64,000 nt of DNA from PALSA-1004 sp963804885 (GTDB taxonomy: Bacteria; Pseudomonadota; Gammaproteobacteria; Burkholderiales; SG8-41). A model generated the notes under the pieces. The model had not been told where the DNA came from. It saw only the letters and a list, made by a program, of their open reading frames with translations, and did not search any database. Positions 1-8,768 of the stretch are shown here, one piece after another (the stretch's first letter is position 1; each line of letters opens with the position of its first letter). The stretch is taken from assembly GCA_963804885.1 (NCBI GenBank), contig CAWDSF010000001.1, positions 140,280 through 204,279 on the forward strand, in the 5' to 3' direction. A program made the position numbers and the translations under genes.

Positions 1-563
1 CGCGGAACCGCATGATTGATAAGTCCGATGCGCTCCGCTTCTTTTGCCGTGAGCAGGTCGCCGGTCAGCAGATATTCCTTGGCGCGCGCGAAACCGACGA
101 GCTGCGGCCAGATGATCGCGCCGCCATCGCCCGCGACATAACCCATTTTGACGTGCGGGTCGCCCAGCTTCGCATCCTCGACGGCGATCGAGATGTCGCA
201 CAGCAGAGCCAGCGTCGCGCCGAGGCCGATGCAGTCGCCGTTGATGCGCGCGATCACCGGCTTCTCGAGATCGAGCAGGCCGAAGATCATTTTCTTCATC
301 TCGAGATTTTTGCGGTTAAAAAGCTCGGGGTCGTCGATGCGCTTTTGCATCATCGGAATATCGCCACCGGCGGAAAATACTTCTCCGGCGCCGGTCAGGA
401 TCACGACATCGCATTCGTGGTCGACCTGGACGTCGTAAAAAATCCGCGACAGCTCCTCGTGCAATTCATAGTGAATCGGATTCATCGGCGGCCGGTTGAG
501 CATCAGCGTGATAATGCGGCCGCGGCGCTCGATGCTGAAATGCTTGTAGTTTGTATAGTCCAT
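1..563 (-). CDS. Enoyl-CoA hydratase/isomerase (crotonase) family protein, 3' end outside window
   Basis: About 187 N-terminal residues are visible, reading leftward from the ATG at 563. The crotonase oxyanion-hole motif SAGGD lies at residues 64-68 and a Gly-rich helix (GLGATLALLCD) at about 113-123. The two positions that hold the catalytic glutamates in classical enoyl-CoA hydratases read Thr (in ATLALLCD) and His (in GDPHVKMG), so simple hydratase activity is doubtful; an isomerase, hydrolase or lyase of the same fold is as likely. It is transcribed away from the acyl-CoA dehydrogenase at 747, with a 183-bp divergent intergenic region between them. The family call is secure; the substrate is unknown. 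Confidence 0.88.
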   Translation of the reverse strand, partial: MDYTNYKHFSIERRGRIITLMLNRPPMNPIHYELHEELSRIFYDVQVDHECDVVILTGAGEVFSAGGDIPMMQKRIDDPELFNRKNLEMKKMIFGLLDLEKPVIARINGDCIGLGATLALLCDISIAVEDAKLGDPHVKMGYVAGDGGAIIWPQLVGFARAKEYLLTGDLLTAKEAERIGLINHAVP

Positions 564-746
564 GGCGCGAGGTTGCTCCAGTAAAAATTCAAGCACCTGT
601 TGTCCGGCCGCCGCGTCAGGTGAAGCGACGGGCGGACAATCACGGGTGTTTGGGACGCGGCAGCGACGGTGGCCGGCGTTTTAATTATAATCGAGGCGTG
701 TCGTGCAGTTCCGCGTAATCTCTGAACCGATCGTCAGCGAGATCCA

Positions 747-1919
747 ATGAGCGCATCCGCCCCGAAGCAAACCGAGTCTCACGCCGAAATGCGTGAAGCG
801 CTGCGCGCCTTGTGCCGCGAGTACGACAGCGCCTACTGGCAGGGGGTCGACGAAGCGCGCGGTTATCCGGAAGCGTTCGTGGATGCGCTGACCAAGGCGG
901 GGTGGCTCGCTGCACTGATCCCGGAAGAATACGGCGGTTCGGGGCTGACGCTCACCGAAGCGTCGGTGATCATGGAAGAGATCAACCGCTCGGGCGGCAA
1001 CTCGGGCGCGTGCCACGGCCAGATGTACAACATGAATACGCTGCTGCGTCATGGCTCCGACGCACAGAAGCGCGAATATCTGCCGAAGATCGCAACGGGT
1101 GAGCTGCGCCTGCAGTCGATGGGCGTGACCGAGCCCGGCGCGGGCACCGACACGACGAAGCTCAAGACGGTTGCGGTAAAGAAGGGCGACCGCTACGTGA
1201 TCAACGGCCAGAAGGTCTGGATCTCGCGCGTGCAGCATTCCGAACTGATGATCCTGCTCGCGCGCACGACGCCGCTCGATCAGGTCAAGAAAAAATCCGA
1301 AGGCATGTCGATATTCATGGTCGACCTGCGCAAGGCGGTTGGCCACGGCATCACGGTGCGGCCGATCCGCAACATGGTGAATCACGAGACGAACGAGCTC
1401 TTCATCGATAACCTCGAAGTTCCCGCCGCCAATTTGATCGGGGAGGAAGGCAGGGGGTTCAAGTACATCCTCGACGGCCTCAATGCCGAGCGCATTCTGA
1501 TTGCCGCCGAATGCATAGGCGACGGCTATTGGTTCATCGATAAAGGCGCCGCTTACGCGAAAGAGCGCGTCGTGTTCGACCGGCCGATCGGCAAGAACCA
1601 GGGCATCCAGTTTCCGCTCGCCCGCGCTTATGTAAACGTCGAGGCGGCGAACCTGATGCGCTACAAGGCGGCGGCATTGTTCGATGGTGGCAAGCAGTGC
1701 GGCGCCGAAGCGAACATGGCCAAGCTGCTCGCGGCAGACGCGTCGTGGGAAGCAGCCAACGTCTGCCTGCAGACTCACGGCGGATTCGGCTTTGCCGCCG
1801 AATACGACGTCGAGCGCAAGTTCCGTGAAACCAGGCTCTATCAGGTTGCGCCGATTTCGACCAACCTCATCCTCTCGTATATCGGCGAGCATGTATTGGG
1901 AATGCCGCGCTCGTTCTAG
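747..1919 (+). CDS. Acyl-CoA dehydrogenase family protein
   Basis: This 390-residue flavoprotein of normal family length should oxidise an acyl-CoA at the alpha-beta bond and pass electrons to ETF. The N-terminal helical domain is followed by the flavin-binding signature GVTEPGAGTDTTKLKT (about residues 127-142) and a C-terminal helical domain with QTHGGFGFAAEYDVER. In the loop where many members carry the catalytic Glu-Gly-Thr, the sequence reads YQVAPISTN, so the catalytic base must lie elsewhere or the reaction differs. The CoA transferase at 1929 starts 9 bases after its stop, so the two are probably cotranscribed and act on the same acyl-CoA. Confidence 0.92.
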   Translation: MSASAPKQTESHAEMREALRALCREYDSAYWQGVDEARGYPEAFVDALTKAGWLAALIPEEYGGSGLTLTEASVIMEEINRSGGNSGACHGQMYNMNTLLRHGSDAQKREYLPKIATGELRLQSMGVTEPGAGTDTTKLKTVAVKKGDRYVINGQKVWISRVQHSELMILLARTTPLDQVKKKSEGMSIFMVDLRKAVGHGITVRPIRNMVNHETNELFIDNLEVPAANLIGEEGRGFKYILDGLNAERILIAAECIGDGYWFIDKGAAYAKERVVFDRPIGKNQGIQFPLARAYVNVEAANLMRYKAAALFDGGKQCGAEANMAKLLAADASWEAANVCLQTHGGFGFAAEYDVERKFRETRLYQVAPISTNLILSYIGEHVLGMPRSF

Positions 1920-1928
1920 GCTGCCGCT

Positions 1929-3111
1929 GTGACCAGACCCCTTGACGGCATCACCGTAGTCGCACTCGAGCAGGCCGTCGCGGCGCCATTCGCGACGCGC
2001 CAGCTCGCCGATCTCGGCGCGCGCGTGATCAAGATCGAGCGCCCCGGCGTCGGCGATTTTGCACGCGACTACGATCAGACGGTCAAAGGTCAGTCCGCGT
2101 ATTTCGTCTGGCTCAACCGCTCGAAAGAAAGCCTGACGCTCGACGTGAAGCACGCGCGCGCCGCGGAGATTCTCAAGCGCCTGATCGGAAACGCCGACGT
2201 GTTCATCCAGAACCTTGCACCCGGCGCTGCCGGCCGGCTGGGTCTCGATGCGGCGACGCTGCTCGCGCAACATCCGCGCCTGATCGTGTGCGACGTTTCG
2301 GGTTACGGCGACAGCGGGCCGTACGCGCACAAGAAAGCGTACGATCTTCTGGTTCAGAGCGAAGCGGGTGTTTTGTCAGTCACGGGCACGCCAGAGACGC
2401 AGACCAAGGTCGGCATCTCCATCGTCGACATCAGCGCGGGCATGTACGCGTATTCCGGTATTCTCACTGCGCTCTATCAGCGCGAGAAGACCGGCAAGGG
2501 CACGCGCGTCGACGTCACGATGTTCGAGTCGCTCGCCGAGTGGATGTCGCATCCGTTGAATTACACGCACTTCGGCGGCAAGCCGCCGCAGCGCAGCGGG
2601 CCCGACCACGCGACCATCGTGCCGTACGGCCGCTTCAAGTGCGGCGACGGCGCCTACGTGATGCTCGGCATCCAGAACGAGCGCGAGTGGGCGAAGTTCT
2701 GCGCCGGCGTGCTCGGCATGCCCGGACTCGCGACTGATGACAAGTACAACAACAATACGAAGCGCACGGCGCGTCGCGCCGAAGTCGTCGCGCTGATCGA
2801 AGACAGTTTTCGCTCGCATGAAGGCGGAAGAGGTGGTTGCCAGGCTCGACGCAGCGGACATTGCGAATGCGCGCATCAATACGCCGCAGGAAGTGTGGGA
2901 CCATCCGCAACTGAAGGCGCGTAATCGGTGGCGCGAAGTCGGCTCGCCGGCGGGGCCGTTGCCGGTGCTGCTGCCGCCGGTTACGATGCCGGAATTCGAG
3001 GCACGGTTAGATCCGATACCGGCCATCGGCGAGCATACCGACCGCGTCCTCGCCGATATCGGCTACAGCGCCGCCGACATTGCGGAATTGCGCAAGACCG
3101 CGGCAGTCTGA
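1929..3111 (+). CDS. CaiB/BaiF (class III) CoA transferase, frameshifted
   Basis: The product would be about 393 residues, the usual size for CaiB/BaiF transferases, which move CoA from one acyl-CoA to another acid. The start is GTG with MTRPLDGITVV, and the GISIVDISAG segment (about residue 160) carries the expected catalytic aspartate. The reading frame breaks at about 2817: the phrase ending SFRS continues in the next frame as MKAEEVVARLDAADI, which one extra C explains. The downstream frame keeps family sequence to its stop at 3111, so this looks like a sequence error or a very recent mutation rather than a decayed gene. It follows the acyl-CoA dehydrogenase by 9 bases. Confidence 0.87.
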
Positions 3112-3141
3112 TTGCTTTAAGGCACTCTAAGGAGCATTGCC

Positions 3142-4521
3142 ATGGATACCGTAACCAGCACCGACACGACGTCGTCCACCCGCACGCTGTGCGAATTCCT
3201 GTCGGCGATCCGGTTCGAGCAGATCCCCGCGCCGGTAATCGCACGCACCGAAGAGCTGTTTCTCGACTGGTTTGCGTCGGCGCTCGCGGGCAAGGACGCG
3301 CGGCCCACCCGCGTCATGGAAAAATTCGCGGAGACGATGGGACCGCGTGACGGCGACAGCGAGATCCTGGTCTCGCGTAAAAAGACATCTCCACTCTTCG
3401 CGGCGCTGATCAACGGCGCGGCGTCGCATTTCGTCGAGCAGGACGATTTGCACAACAGCTCGGTGCTCCATCCAGGCACCGTGGTGTTTCCCGCCGTCCT
3501 TGCGGCAGCGCAGAGCACGCGCGCATCGGGCCGTGAATTTCTGGCGGCGGTGGTGGCCGGTTACGAATGCGGCGTGCGCGTCGGCGAATTTCTCGGCCGC
3601 TCGCATTACAAGGTGTTTCACACCACCGGCACCGCGGGCAAGCTCGCGGCCGCGGCCGGAGTCGCCCATTTGTTGAAACTCGACGCCGAGCGCATGCAGC
3701 ATTGCCTGGGCTCGGCCGGCACGATGGCGGCGGGGCTGTGGGAATTCCTGCGCGATGCCGCCGACTCCAAGCAACTGCATACCGCGAAAGCCGCGGCGGA
3801 TGGCCTGATGGCGGCCTACATTGCGCGCGACGGGTTTACCGGCGCGCGCAAAATATTCGAAGGCAAGCAGGGCATGGCGGCCGGCATGTCGTCGGATGCG
3901 GACGCACGCTGTCTCACTGACGGCCTGGGCACGCGGTGGGCTACCGCCGAAACCTCGTTCAAATTCCATGCGTCGTGCCGGCACACGCATCCGTCGGCCG
4001 ACGCATTGCTCGCGTTGATGCAGGAGCACAAGGTGAAGGCGGACGACATCGCGAGCGTGACCGCGCATGTGCATCAGGGCGCGCTCGACGTGCTCGGTCC
4101 GGTCACCGATCCGCAAACCATCCATCAGTCGAAATTTTCGATGGGGTTCGTGCTCGCGCTCGTGGCCAACCTGCAACGCGCCAGCCTCGCGGACTTTACC
4201 GACGAAGCGTTGCGCGACAACAAGCTGCGCACGTTTCACGACAAGGTGGCGATGACGCTCGACCCGGTGGTCGATCAGGCCTATCCGAAGCGCTGGTTCG
4301 GGCATGTCAGCGTCAAGACGCGCGACGGACGGGAATTCGACCAGCGGATCGAATCGCCGAAAGGCGATCCCGACAACGTGCTGAGCCGCGCGGAACTCGA
4401 AGACAAGGCGTTGCGCCTGGCGGCGTTTACCGGCGGCGCGACTGCCGCCGAGATGAAAGGCGTCATCGCGCGGATCTGGCAATTGCATGACGCCGCCGAC
4501 GTGCGGGATTTTCTGCGCTGA
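3142..4521 (+). CDS. MmgE/PrpD family protein (copy 1 of 4)
   Basis: This 459-residue protein is of full family length. It shows the MmgE/PrpD features: early LSAIRFEQIPAPV, the block INGAASHFVEQDD (about residue 91), the HTTGTAGKLAAAAGVA segment (about 156), and FKFHASCRHTHPSADALLAL in the second half. Characterised members include 2-methylcitrate dehydratase (PrpD), iminodisuccinate epimerase and cis-aconitate decarboxylase, so the specific reaction cannot be read from sequence. An AAGGAG-like site lies just upstream of the ATG. It follows the CoA transferase by 30 bases in the same direction and may be in the same operon. Confidence 0.9.
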   Translation: MDTVTSTDTTSSTRTLCEFLSAIRFEQIPAPVIARTEELFLDWFASALAGKDARPTRVMEKFAETMGPRDGDSEILVSRKKTSPLFAALINGAASHFVEQDDLHNSSVLHPGTVVFPAVLAAAQSTRASGREFLAAVVAGYECGVRVGEFLGRSHYKVFHTTGTAGKLAAAAGVAHLLKLDAERMQHCLGSAGTMAAGLWEFLRDAADSKQLHTAKAAADGLMAAYIARDGFTGARKIFEGKQGMAAGMSSDADARCLTDGLGTRWATAETSFKFHASCRHTHPSADALLALMQEHKVKADDIASVTAHVHQGALDVLGPVTDPQTIHQSKFSMGFVLALVANLQRASLADFTDEALRDNKLRTFHDKVAMTLDPVVDQAYPKRWFGHVSVKTRDGREFDQRIESPKGDPDNVLSRAELEDKALRLAAFTGGATAAEMKGVIARIWQLHDAADVRDFLR

Positions 4522-4548
4522 TTCGCAGCCAGTGCCGTCGCGCCGGGT

Positions 4549-6186
4549 TCAGGTCTGCCTGAAGTCCACGAGCTCGACGCGGTCCGTTTTTCGATAGCGC
4601 CCGCCCTGACCCTGCACGGTAAACTCCTGCGCGATAAACGGTCGCACCCGATCGGGCGCGACCCAATAGGTCATCTGGACGCGAAATCCCTTGGTGCGCA
4701 CGTACCCGCTGCCTTGCACTTTGAACGCGTCGAACGTGCCGGCAGGCACGGTGTGCGCTTCCCGCCCGACGACTTTCAGGTCGAGCGTCCATTCGTTTTC
4801 TTCGTCGTGGAGGTTGGTGCCGCGAAAAATAGTCGTCCACCGGCGGCCCACGCTGTATTCGGCGATGAATATCTGGTTGCCGACAAAAGTCCGGCCCTGC
4901 GGGTCTTTGCTCATGTTCCCCAGCAAATCGGTGACGCGGCCGTTGCCGTAGATCACTTCGGTGTCGGTTACCTGCTTGACCATGCCGCCGCGCCCTTCGC
5001 GCGATTCGAGCTTGGTAAAGAGATCGACGACGCGATAGCGATAGCGGTCGCCGGCCTTGTAGTTGGGATCGGCCCTGGCGGTGCCCTTCGTGAATGGATT
5101 GGCGGAGCCGGCGATTGCCGCGATATCGGGGTTGCCGCCGCTCGCGGGCTTCAGCGCAATGCCGACCGCGGCCACCTGCACCGCTGTCTCGCGCTTGGCC
5201 AGCACGCGGTTCAGGCGAAACTGCGCGAGCTCGGAAAATTTGCCGCTCGGGAACCGGTGCAGGTACGCTTCGATCGGCGCCGGTTCCTTACTGTCCTTGA
5301 CTGCCTCCCAACCGGCGAGCTCTTCCTGGAATTGCTTTTCCAGCTCGGCTTCGGACAGTTTGCGCGACTGTTTCGGCGGCTGAAAGTAGAAATCCTCTTC
5401 GAGCGACGTGCTTTCCCATGGAATCTGGCGGCCTTCCGAACGGCGGCGCACGGCAAGCCTCACGCGCTTGAATACGTCCTCGATCTTGGCGGCTGGCGTC
5501 TCGAGCTCGCGCAGCAGATTTTCGGTGTACAGGCCGTTCTCGCCTTCGCCATCGGCGGCGGTATTGCCGGGCGAAGTTGCATAGGCGAGCAGCGAGCCGG
5601 GCGGGGCATCGAACTGCGACAGGCCTTTCTGCTCGGTCAACACCCGGTTGCCGAACGGATTGTCGCGGCAGGCGTCGAGTATGATCACATTCATCGGATT
5701 CGCTGCTTTGATGAGCCCCTGCAGCACCGAGTTGAGCTCGACCGTCTTGTCGCGCATGTCCTCGAGCTTGTCGATTTCGGCGTCCACCGGTATCAGGTAG
5801 TTGCGCCAGGCGAGCTGGGCGCCGTGGCCGGCGTAGTAGAACAAGCCGACGCCTTTTGTTTTCGCGAGCGCGCCGCCAAACGCCTGAATCGAGTTCGTCA
5901 TTTGCGTGCGACCCGCATCGAGCAGCAAATCGACCTTGAAGCCGAGCTTCTGCAGCTCGCCGCCGATCGCTTTGGCATCGTTGACGGGATTGCGCAGCGG
6001 CGCGTGCGCGTAGCGCGTATTGCCGATGACCAGCGCGGTGCGCGGCAGCGTGCTGAGCGGCGAATCCGATTGTGCGGCGGAGCCGGGTATCCACAGCGGC
6101 AGCGCAGTCGATGAGGCGAGCACGCCTGCCTGCTTCAGCCAGCGGCGGCGCGACTGCATCAAGCGTAAGCGGGCGGGATCCGGCAT
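4549..6186 (-). CDS. Caspase-like (peptidase C14) protein with Tat signal
   Basis: The frame is open from 6294, but ATG 6186 is preferred: it has GGGAG about 10 bases upstream and puts a twin-arginine signal (SRRRWLKQAG, then a hydrophobic stretch ending GSAAQ) at the N terminus of a 545-residue protein. The caspase p20 fold is clear: LVIGNTRYAHAPLRNPVNDA, catalytic His in FYYAGHGAQ and catalytic Cys in ILDACRDNPF. After about residue 260 comes a charged helical linker, then a C-terminal domain of unknown function. The likely site is the periplasm. It lies opposite to the catabolic genes around it, with no partner in sight. Confidence 0.87.
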   Translation of the reverse strand: MPDPARLRLMQSRRRWLKQAGVLASSTALPLWIPGSAAQSDSPLSTLPRTALVIGNTRYAHAPLRNPVNDAKAIGGELQKLGFKVDLLLDAGRTQMTNSIQAFGGALAKTKGVGLFYYAGHGAQLAWRNYLIPVDAEIDKLEDMRDKTVELNSVLQGLIKAANPMNVIILDACRDNPFGNRVLTEQKGLSQFDAPPGSLLAYATSPGNTAADGEGENGLYTENLLRELETPAAKIEDVFKRVRLAVRRRSEGRQIPWESTSLEEDFYFQPPKQSRKLSEAELEKQFQEELAGWEAVKDSKEPAPIEAYLHRFPSGKFSELAQFRLNRVLAKRETAVQVAAVGIALKPASGGNPDIAAIAGSANPFTKGTARADPNYKAGDRYRYRVVDLFTKLESREGRGGMVKQVTDTEVIYGNGRVTDLLGNMSKDPQGRTFVGNQIFIAEYSVGRRWTTIFRGTNLHDEENEWTLDLKVVGREAHTVPAGTFDAFKVQGSGYVRTKGFRVQMTYWVAPDRVRPFIAQEFTVQGQGGRYRKTDRVELVDFRQT

Positions 6187-6336
6187 CGGGCGCAAGTCTC
6201 CCACCTCGGCACGCGGCAAGTCAACACGCATCTGACGCGGTTGCGCGGTGGCGGCGTCCGCGTGACAATGCCGATGCCGCATCAAGCGTGACATTGCGCA
6301 CGAATTTCTGGTGCGCGATCACTGACGGACAACTAA

Positions 6337-7707
6337 ATGACCACGATAGTCGAGCAATTGAGTGCGTACGCAACTGCTTTGCGTTACGAAGACCTTCCTT
6401 CCGATGTGGTGCAGCAGGCGAAGCGGCTGATCGTGGATTCGGTCGGCTGCGCGCTCGGCGGCTACGCAAGCGAGCCCGCAAAAATCGCGCGCGCGATGGC
6501 GGCGACGGTGACGAGCAGCGAGCCGGCGACGGTCATCGGCAGCGGCGCACGCTCGAGCATCGACATGGCAACGTTCGCGAATGGCGTCATGTTGCGCTTT
6601 CTCGATTTCAACGACGGCTACACGAGCAAGGGCGAATCCGGCCATCCGAGCGACAGCATCGCAGCGGTGCTCACGGTCGCCGATGCGCTGGGCCGCAGCG
6701 GCAAGGAAGCGATCACCGCGACGGTGCTCGCGTACGAAGTGTTCTGCCGGATTTGCGACGAAGTCGATTTGAAGCCGCTCGGTTTCGACCACGTCACGGT
6801 CGGCGGCATGGCGAGCACCGCGGCGGCGGCGCGGCTCTTCGGATTGAAGGGACCATACCTCGCCCACGCATTCAATCTCGGCATCGCACCCAACGTCGCG
6901 CTTTATCAGACGCGCATCGGCCACGTGTCGATGTGGAAAGGCTGCGCGTACGCGAACGCCAGCCGCAACGCGGTGTTTGCGGCGATGCTGGCGGCGCGCG
7001 GCATGACCGGACCGACACCGATCTTCGAAGGCGTCGGCGGTTACTTCAAGGCGGTTACGCGCGCACCGTTCAAGCTGGCAGACGCTCGGCGGTCGCGACA
7101 CTCCTTACAAAATCCTCGAGTGCAGCATCAAGCGCTTTCCGCTCGGCCAGTATTCGCAAACCGTGGTCGAGGCGGCACTGGAATTGCGCGCCAAGGTCGC
7201 GAGCGTCGACGACATCGCCGAAATTCGCATCGAAACGGTCACCGCCGCGGTGCGTTTGATGGCCGGCGATCCGGAGAAATGGACGCCGGCGACGCGCGAA
7301 ACGGCGGATCACAGCATGCCGTATACGGTCGCGATCGCGCTGATCTACGGCAAGGTGGAGTCGCAACATTTCGACGACCAGTACCTGCGCGATCCGAAAG
7401 TCCTGGCGACGGCAGCGCGCATAAAGGTGGCAATTTCCGAAGAAGCCGACCGGCATATGCCGGAGGCAATGCGCTGCCATTTCACGCTGGTCACGAAATC
7501 GGGGACGAAGCACACGACGATGGTCGATTATCACAAAGGGCATTACAAAAACCCGATGACGGAAAGCGAAATCGAAGGCGAAGTTCCGGCCGCTCGCCGC
7601 GCGGCGTGCTGCAACCGGCGCAAACCGACCGGCTGCTCGCGGCGCTATGGCGTCTCGAAGAGCAGGCCAACATTCATGATCTGATGCAACTGACGACAGG
7701 GAACTAA
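6337..7707 (+). CDS. MmgE/PrpD family protein (copy 2 of 4), multiply frameshifted
   Basis: Homology runs through three frames. The first frame is good to about 7083 (ending FKLAD). The next carries LGGRDTPYKILECSIKRFPL through KNPMTESEIEG to about 7575. A short KFRPLAA piece is in the third frame, and the original frame resumes at about 7600 with GVLQPAQTDRLLAALWRL to the stop at 7707. Three single-base insertions (about 7084, 7577 and 7598) restore a continuous 455-residue protein of normal length. Sequence error is the likely cause, because all parts are well conserved. Its stop codon directly abuts the ATG of the Bug protein at 7708. Confidence 0.82.
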   Translation: MTTIVEQLSAYATALRYEDLPSDVVQQAKRLIVDSVGCALGGYASEPAKIARAMAATVTSSEPATVIGSGARSSIDMATFANGVMLRFLDFNDGYTSKGESGHPSDSIAAVLTVADALGRSGKEAITATVLAYEVFCRICDEVDLKPLGFDHVTVGGMASTAAAARLFGLKGPYLAHAFNLGIAPNVALYQTRIGHVSMWKGCAYANASRNAVFAAMLAARGMTGPTPIFEGVGGYFKAVTRAPFKLADARRSRHSLQNPRVQHQALSARPVFANRGRGGTGIARQGRERRRHRRNSHRNGHRRGAFDGRRSGEMDAGDARNGGSQHAVYGRDRADLRQGGVATFRRPVPARSESPGDGSAHKGGNFRRSRPAYAGGNALPFHAGHEIGDEAHDDGRLSQRALQKPDDGKRNRRRSSGRSPRGVLQPAQTDRLLAALWRLEEQANIHDLMQLTTGN

Positions 7708-8670
7708 ATGATGAAATCGTTGTTTTGCGCCGTCGCCGCCTGCATGAGCCTGAGTGCAGCCGCTGCCGACGATAATTATCCAACGCGTCCGGTCCGGCTG
7801 CTGGTGCCGTTCGCGCCGGGCGGCGGGGCGGACGCGCTCTCGCGCATCATCACGCCAAAAATGCACGATGCGCTGGGCCAGGCGTGGGTGGTGGACAATC
7901 GCGGCGGCGCCGCGGGCAACATCGCAGCGGAGACCGTCGCCAAAGCTGCGCCCGACGGCTACACCGCGCTCATGGGGTTTAGTACCGTGCTCACGGTAAA
8001 TCCCAGCCTCTACAAGCTGCCCTATAGCGTGACGAAGGACCTGCAGCCGGTAACGCTGCTCGCCACCGCGCAGTACATACTCGTCATTCATCCGAGCGTT
8101 GCAGCGACCAACCTCAAGGACTTCATCGCGCTCGCCAAGCAAAAGCCCGGTTCGCTCAACTATGCGTCCGCCGGGGTTGGCAGTCCTCTCCATCTGGCGG
8201 CGGAGCTCTTCAAGAAACGCGCCGGCATCGATATGGCGCACCTTGCTTATAAGGGGGGCGGACCTGCGGCAGTTGCGGTACTGGCAGGCGAAGCGCAAGT
8301 GCTGTTTGCCAGCGTTGCTTCATCGATACCCCAGGTCAAAGCCGGTAAGCTGAAGGCGCTCGCCACCACCGGCACCAAGCGATCCAAAGTCGTGCCCGAC
8401 TTGCCGACGATTGCGGAATCGGGTTTTCCCGGTTTTGACGTGAGCACCTGGTACGCACTGCTGGTGCCGGCCAGAACGTCGGCCGCTATCGTGAACAAGA
8501 TCCGCGGCGCGGCGATAAAGGCGGTGGCATTGCCCGACGTGCAGGAGGCGATGTCGCGTCAGGGCCTCGACGTCGAAACCAGCACGCCGCAGGAACTCGC
8601 GGCCCGTATGAGCGCCGAAACCGCGGTGTGGGCGGGCGTAATCAAGGATGCGGGCATCAAGGCGGAGTAG
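7708..8670 (+). CDS. Bug/TctC family periplasmic substrate-binding protein (copy 1 of 4)
   Basis: The 320-residue protein begins with a signal peptide (MMKSLFCAVAACMSLSAAAA) and continues YPTRPVRLLVPFAPGGGAD, the typical Bug start. The family hallmarks VDNRGGAAGNIAAETVAKA, PDGYTALMG and HLAYKGGGPAAVAVLAGE are all present. Bug proteins bind carboxylates in the periplasm and normally deliver them to TctA/TctB membrane subunits, but none are encoded nearby. The start codon immediately follows the stop of the MmgE/PrpD gene, so the pair is translationally coupled and the ligand is probably that enzyme's substrate or a precursor. Confidence 0.93.
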   Translation: MMKSLFCAVAACMSLSAAAADDNYPTRPVRLLVPFAPGGGADALSRIITPKMHDALGQAWVVDNRGGAAGNIAAETVAKAAPDGYTALMGFSTVLTVNPSLYKLPYSVTKDLQPVTLLATAQYILVIHPSVAATNLKDFIALAKQKPGSLNYASAGVGSPLHLAAELFKKRAGIDMAHLAYKGGGPAAVAVLAGEAQVLFASVASSIPQVKAGKLKALATTGTKRSKVVPDLPTIAESGFPGFDVSTWYALLVPARTSAAIVNKIRGAAIKAVALPDVQEAMSRQGLDVETSTPQELAARMSAETAVWAGVIKDAGIKAE

Positions 8671-8677
8671 GTTCCTT

Positions 8678-8761
8678 CGTCATTCCCGCGCAGGCGGGAA
8701 TCCAGGCGATTTGTTCTAACGAGCCCGCTTTACCTGGATTCCGGCGTACGCCGGAATGACG
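8678..8761. repeat. Inverted pair of REP-like palindromes between convergent genes
   Basis: Unit one (8678-8706) contains the palindrome ATTCCCGCGCAGGCGGGAAT, and unit two (8733-8761) contains ATTCCGGCGTACGCCGGAAT. The flanks CGTC and CCAGG are mirrored, so the two units together form a second, larger hairpin. The CGTCATTCC-GGAATCCAGG family is a widespread proteobacterial REP-type element. It sits between the convergent genes ending at 8670 and 8769 and could act as a bidirectional transcription barrier or mRNA stabiliser. Confidence 0.8.
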
Positions 8762-8768
8762 AATATCT

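Noticed and set aside
681..2330. 549-codon open frame on the minus strand opposite the acyl-CoA dehydrogenase and CoA transferase
   Set aside because: It is antisense to two genes with full family similarity, is rich in Arg/Ala/His as mirror frames of GC-rich genes are, and has no motif.
4714..6114. 466-codon plus-strand frame opposite the caspase gene
   Set aside because: The caspase frame has catalytic motifs, a signal peptide and a ribosome-binding site; this one is its mirror.
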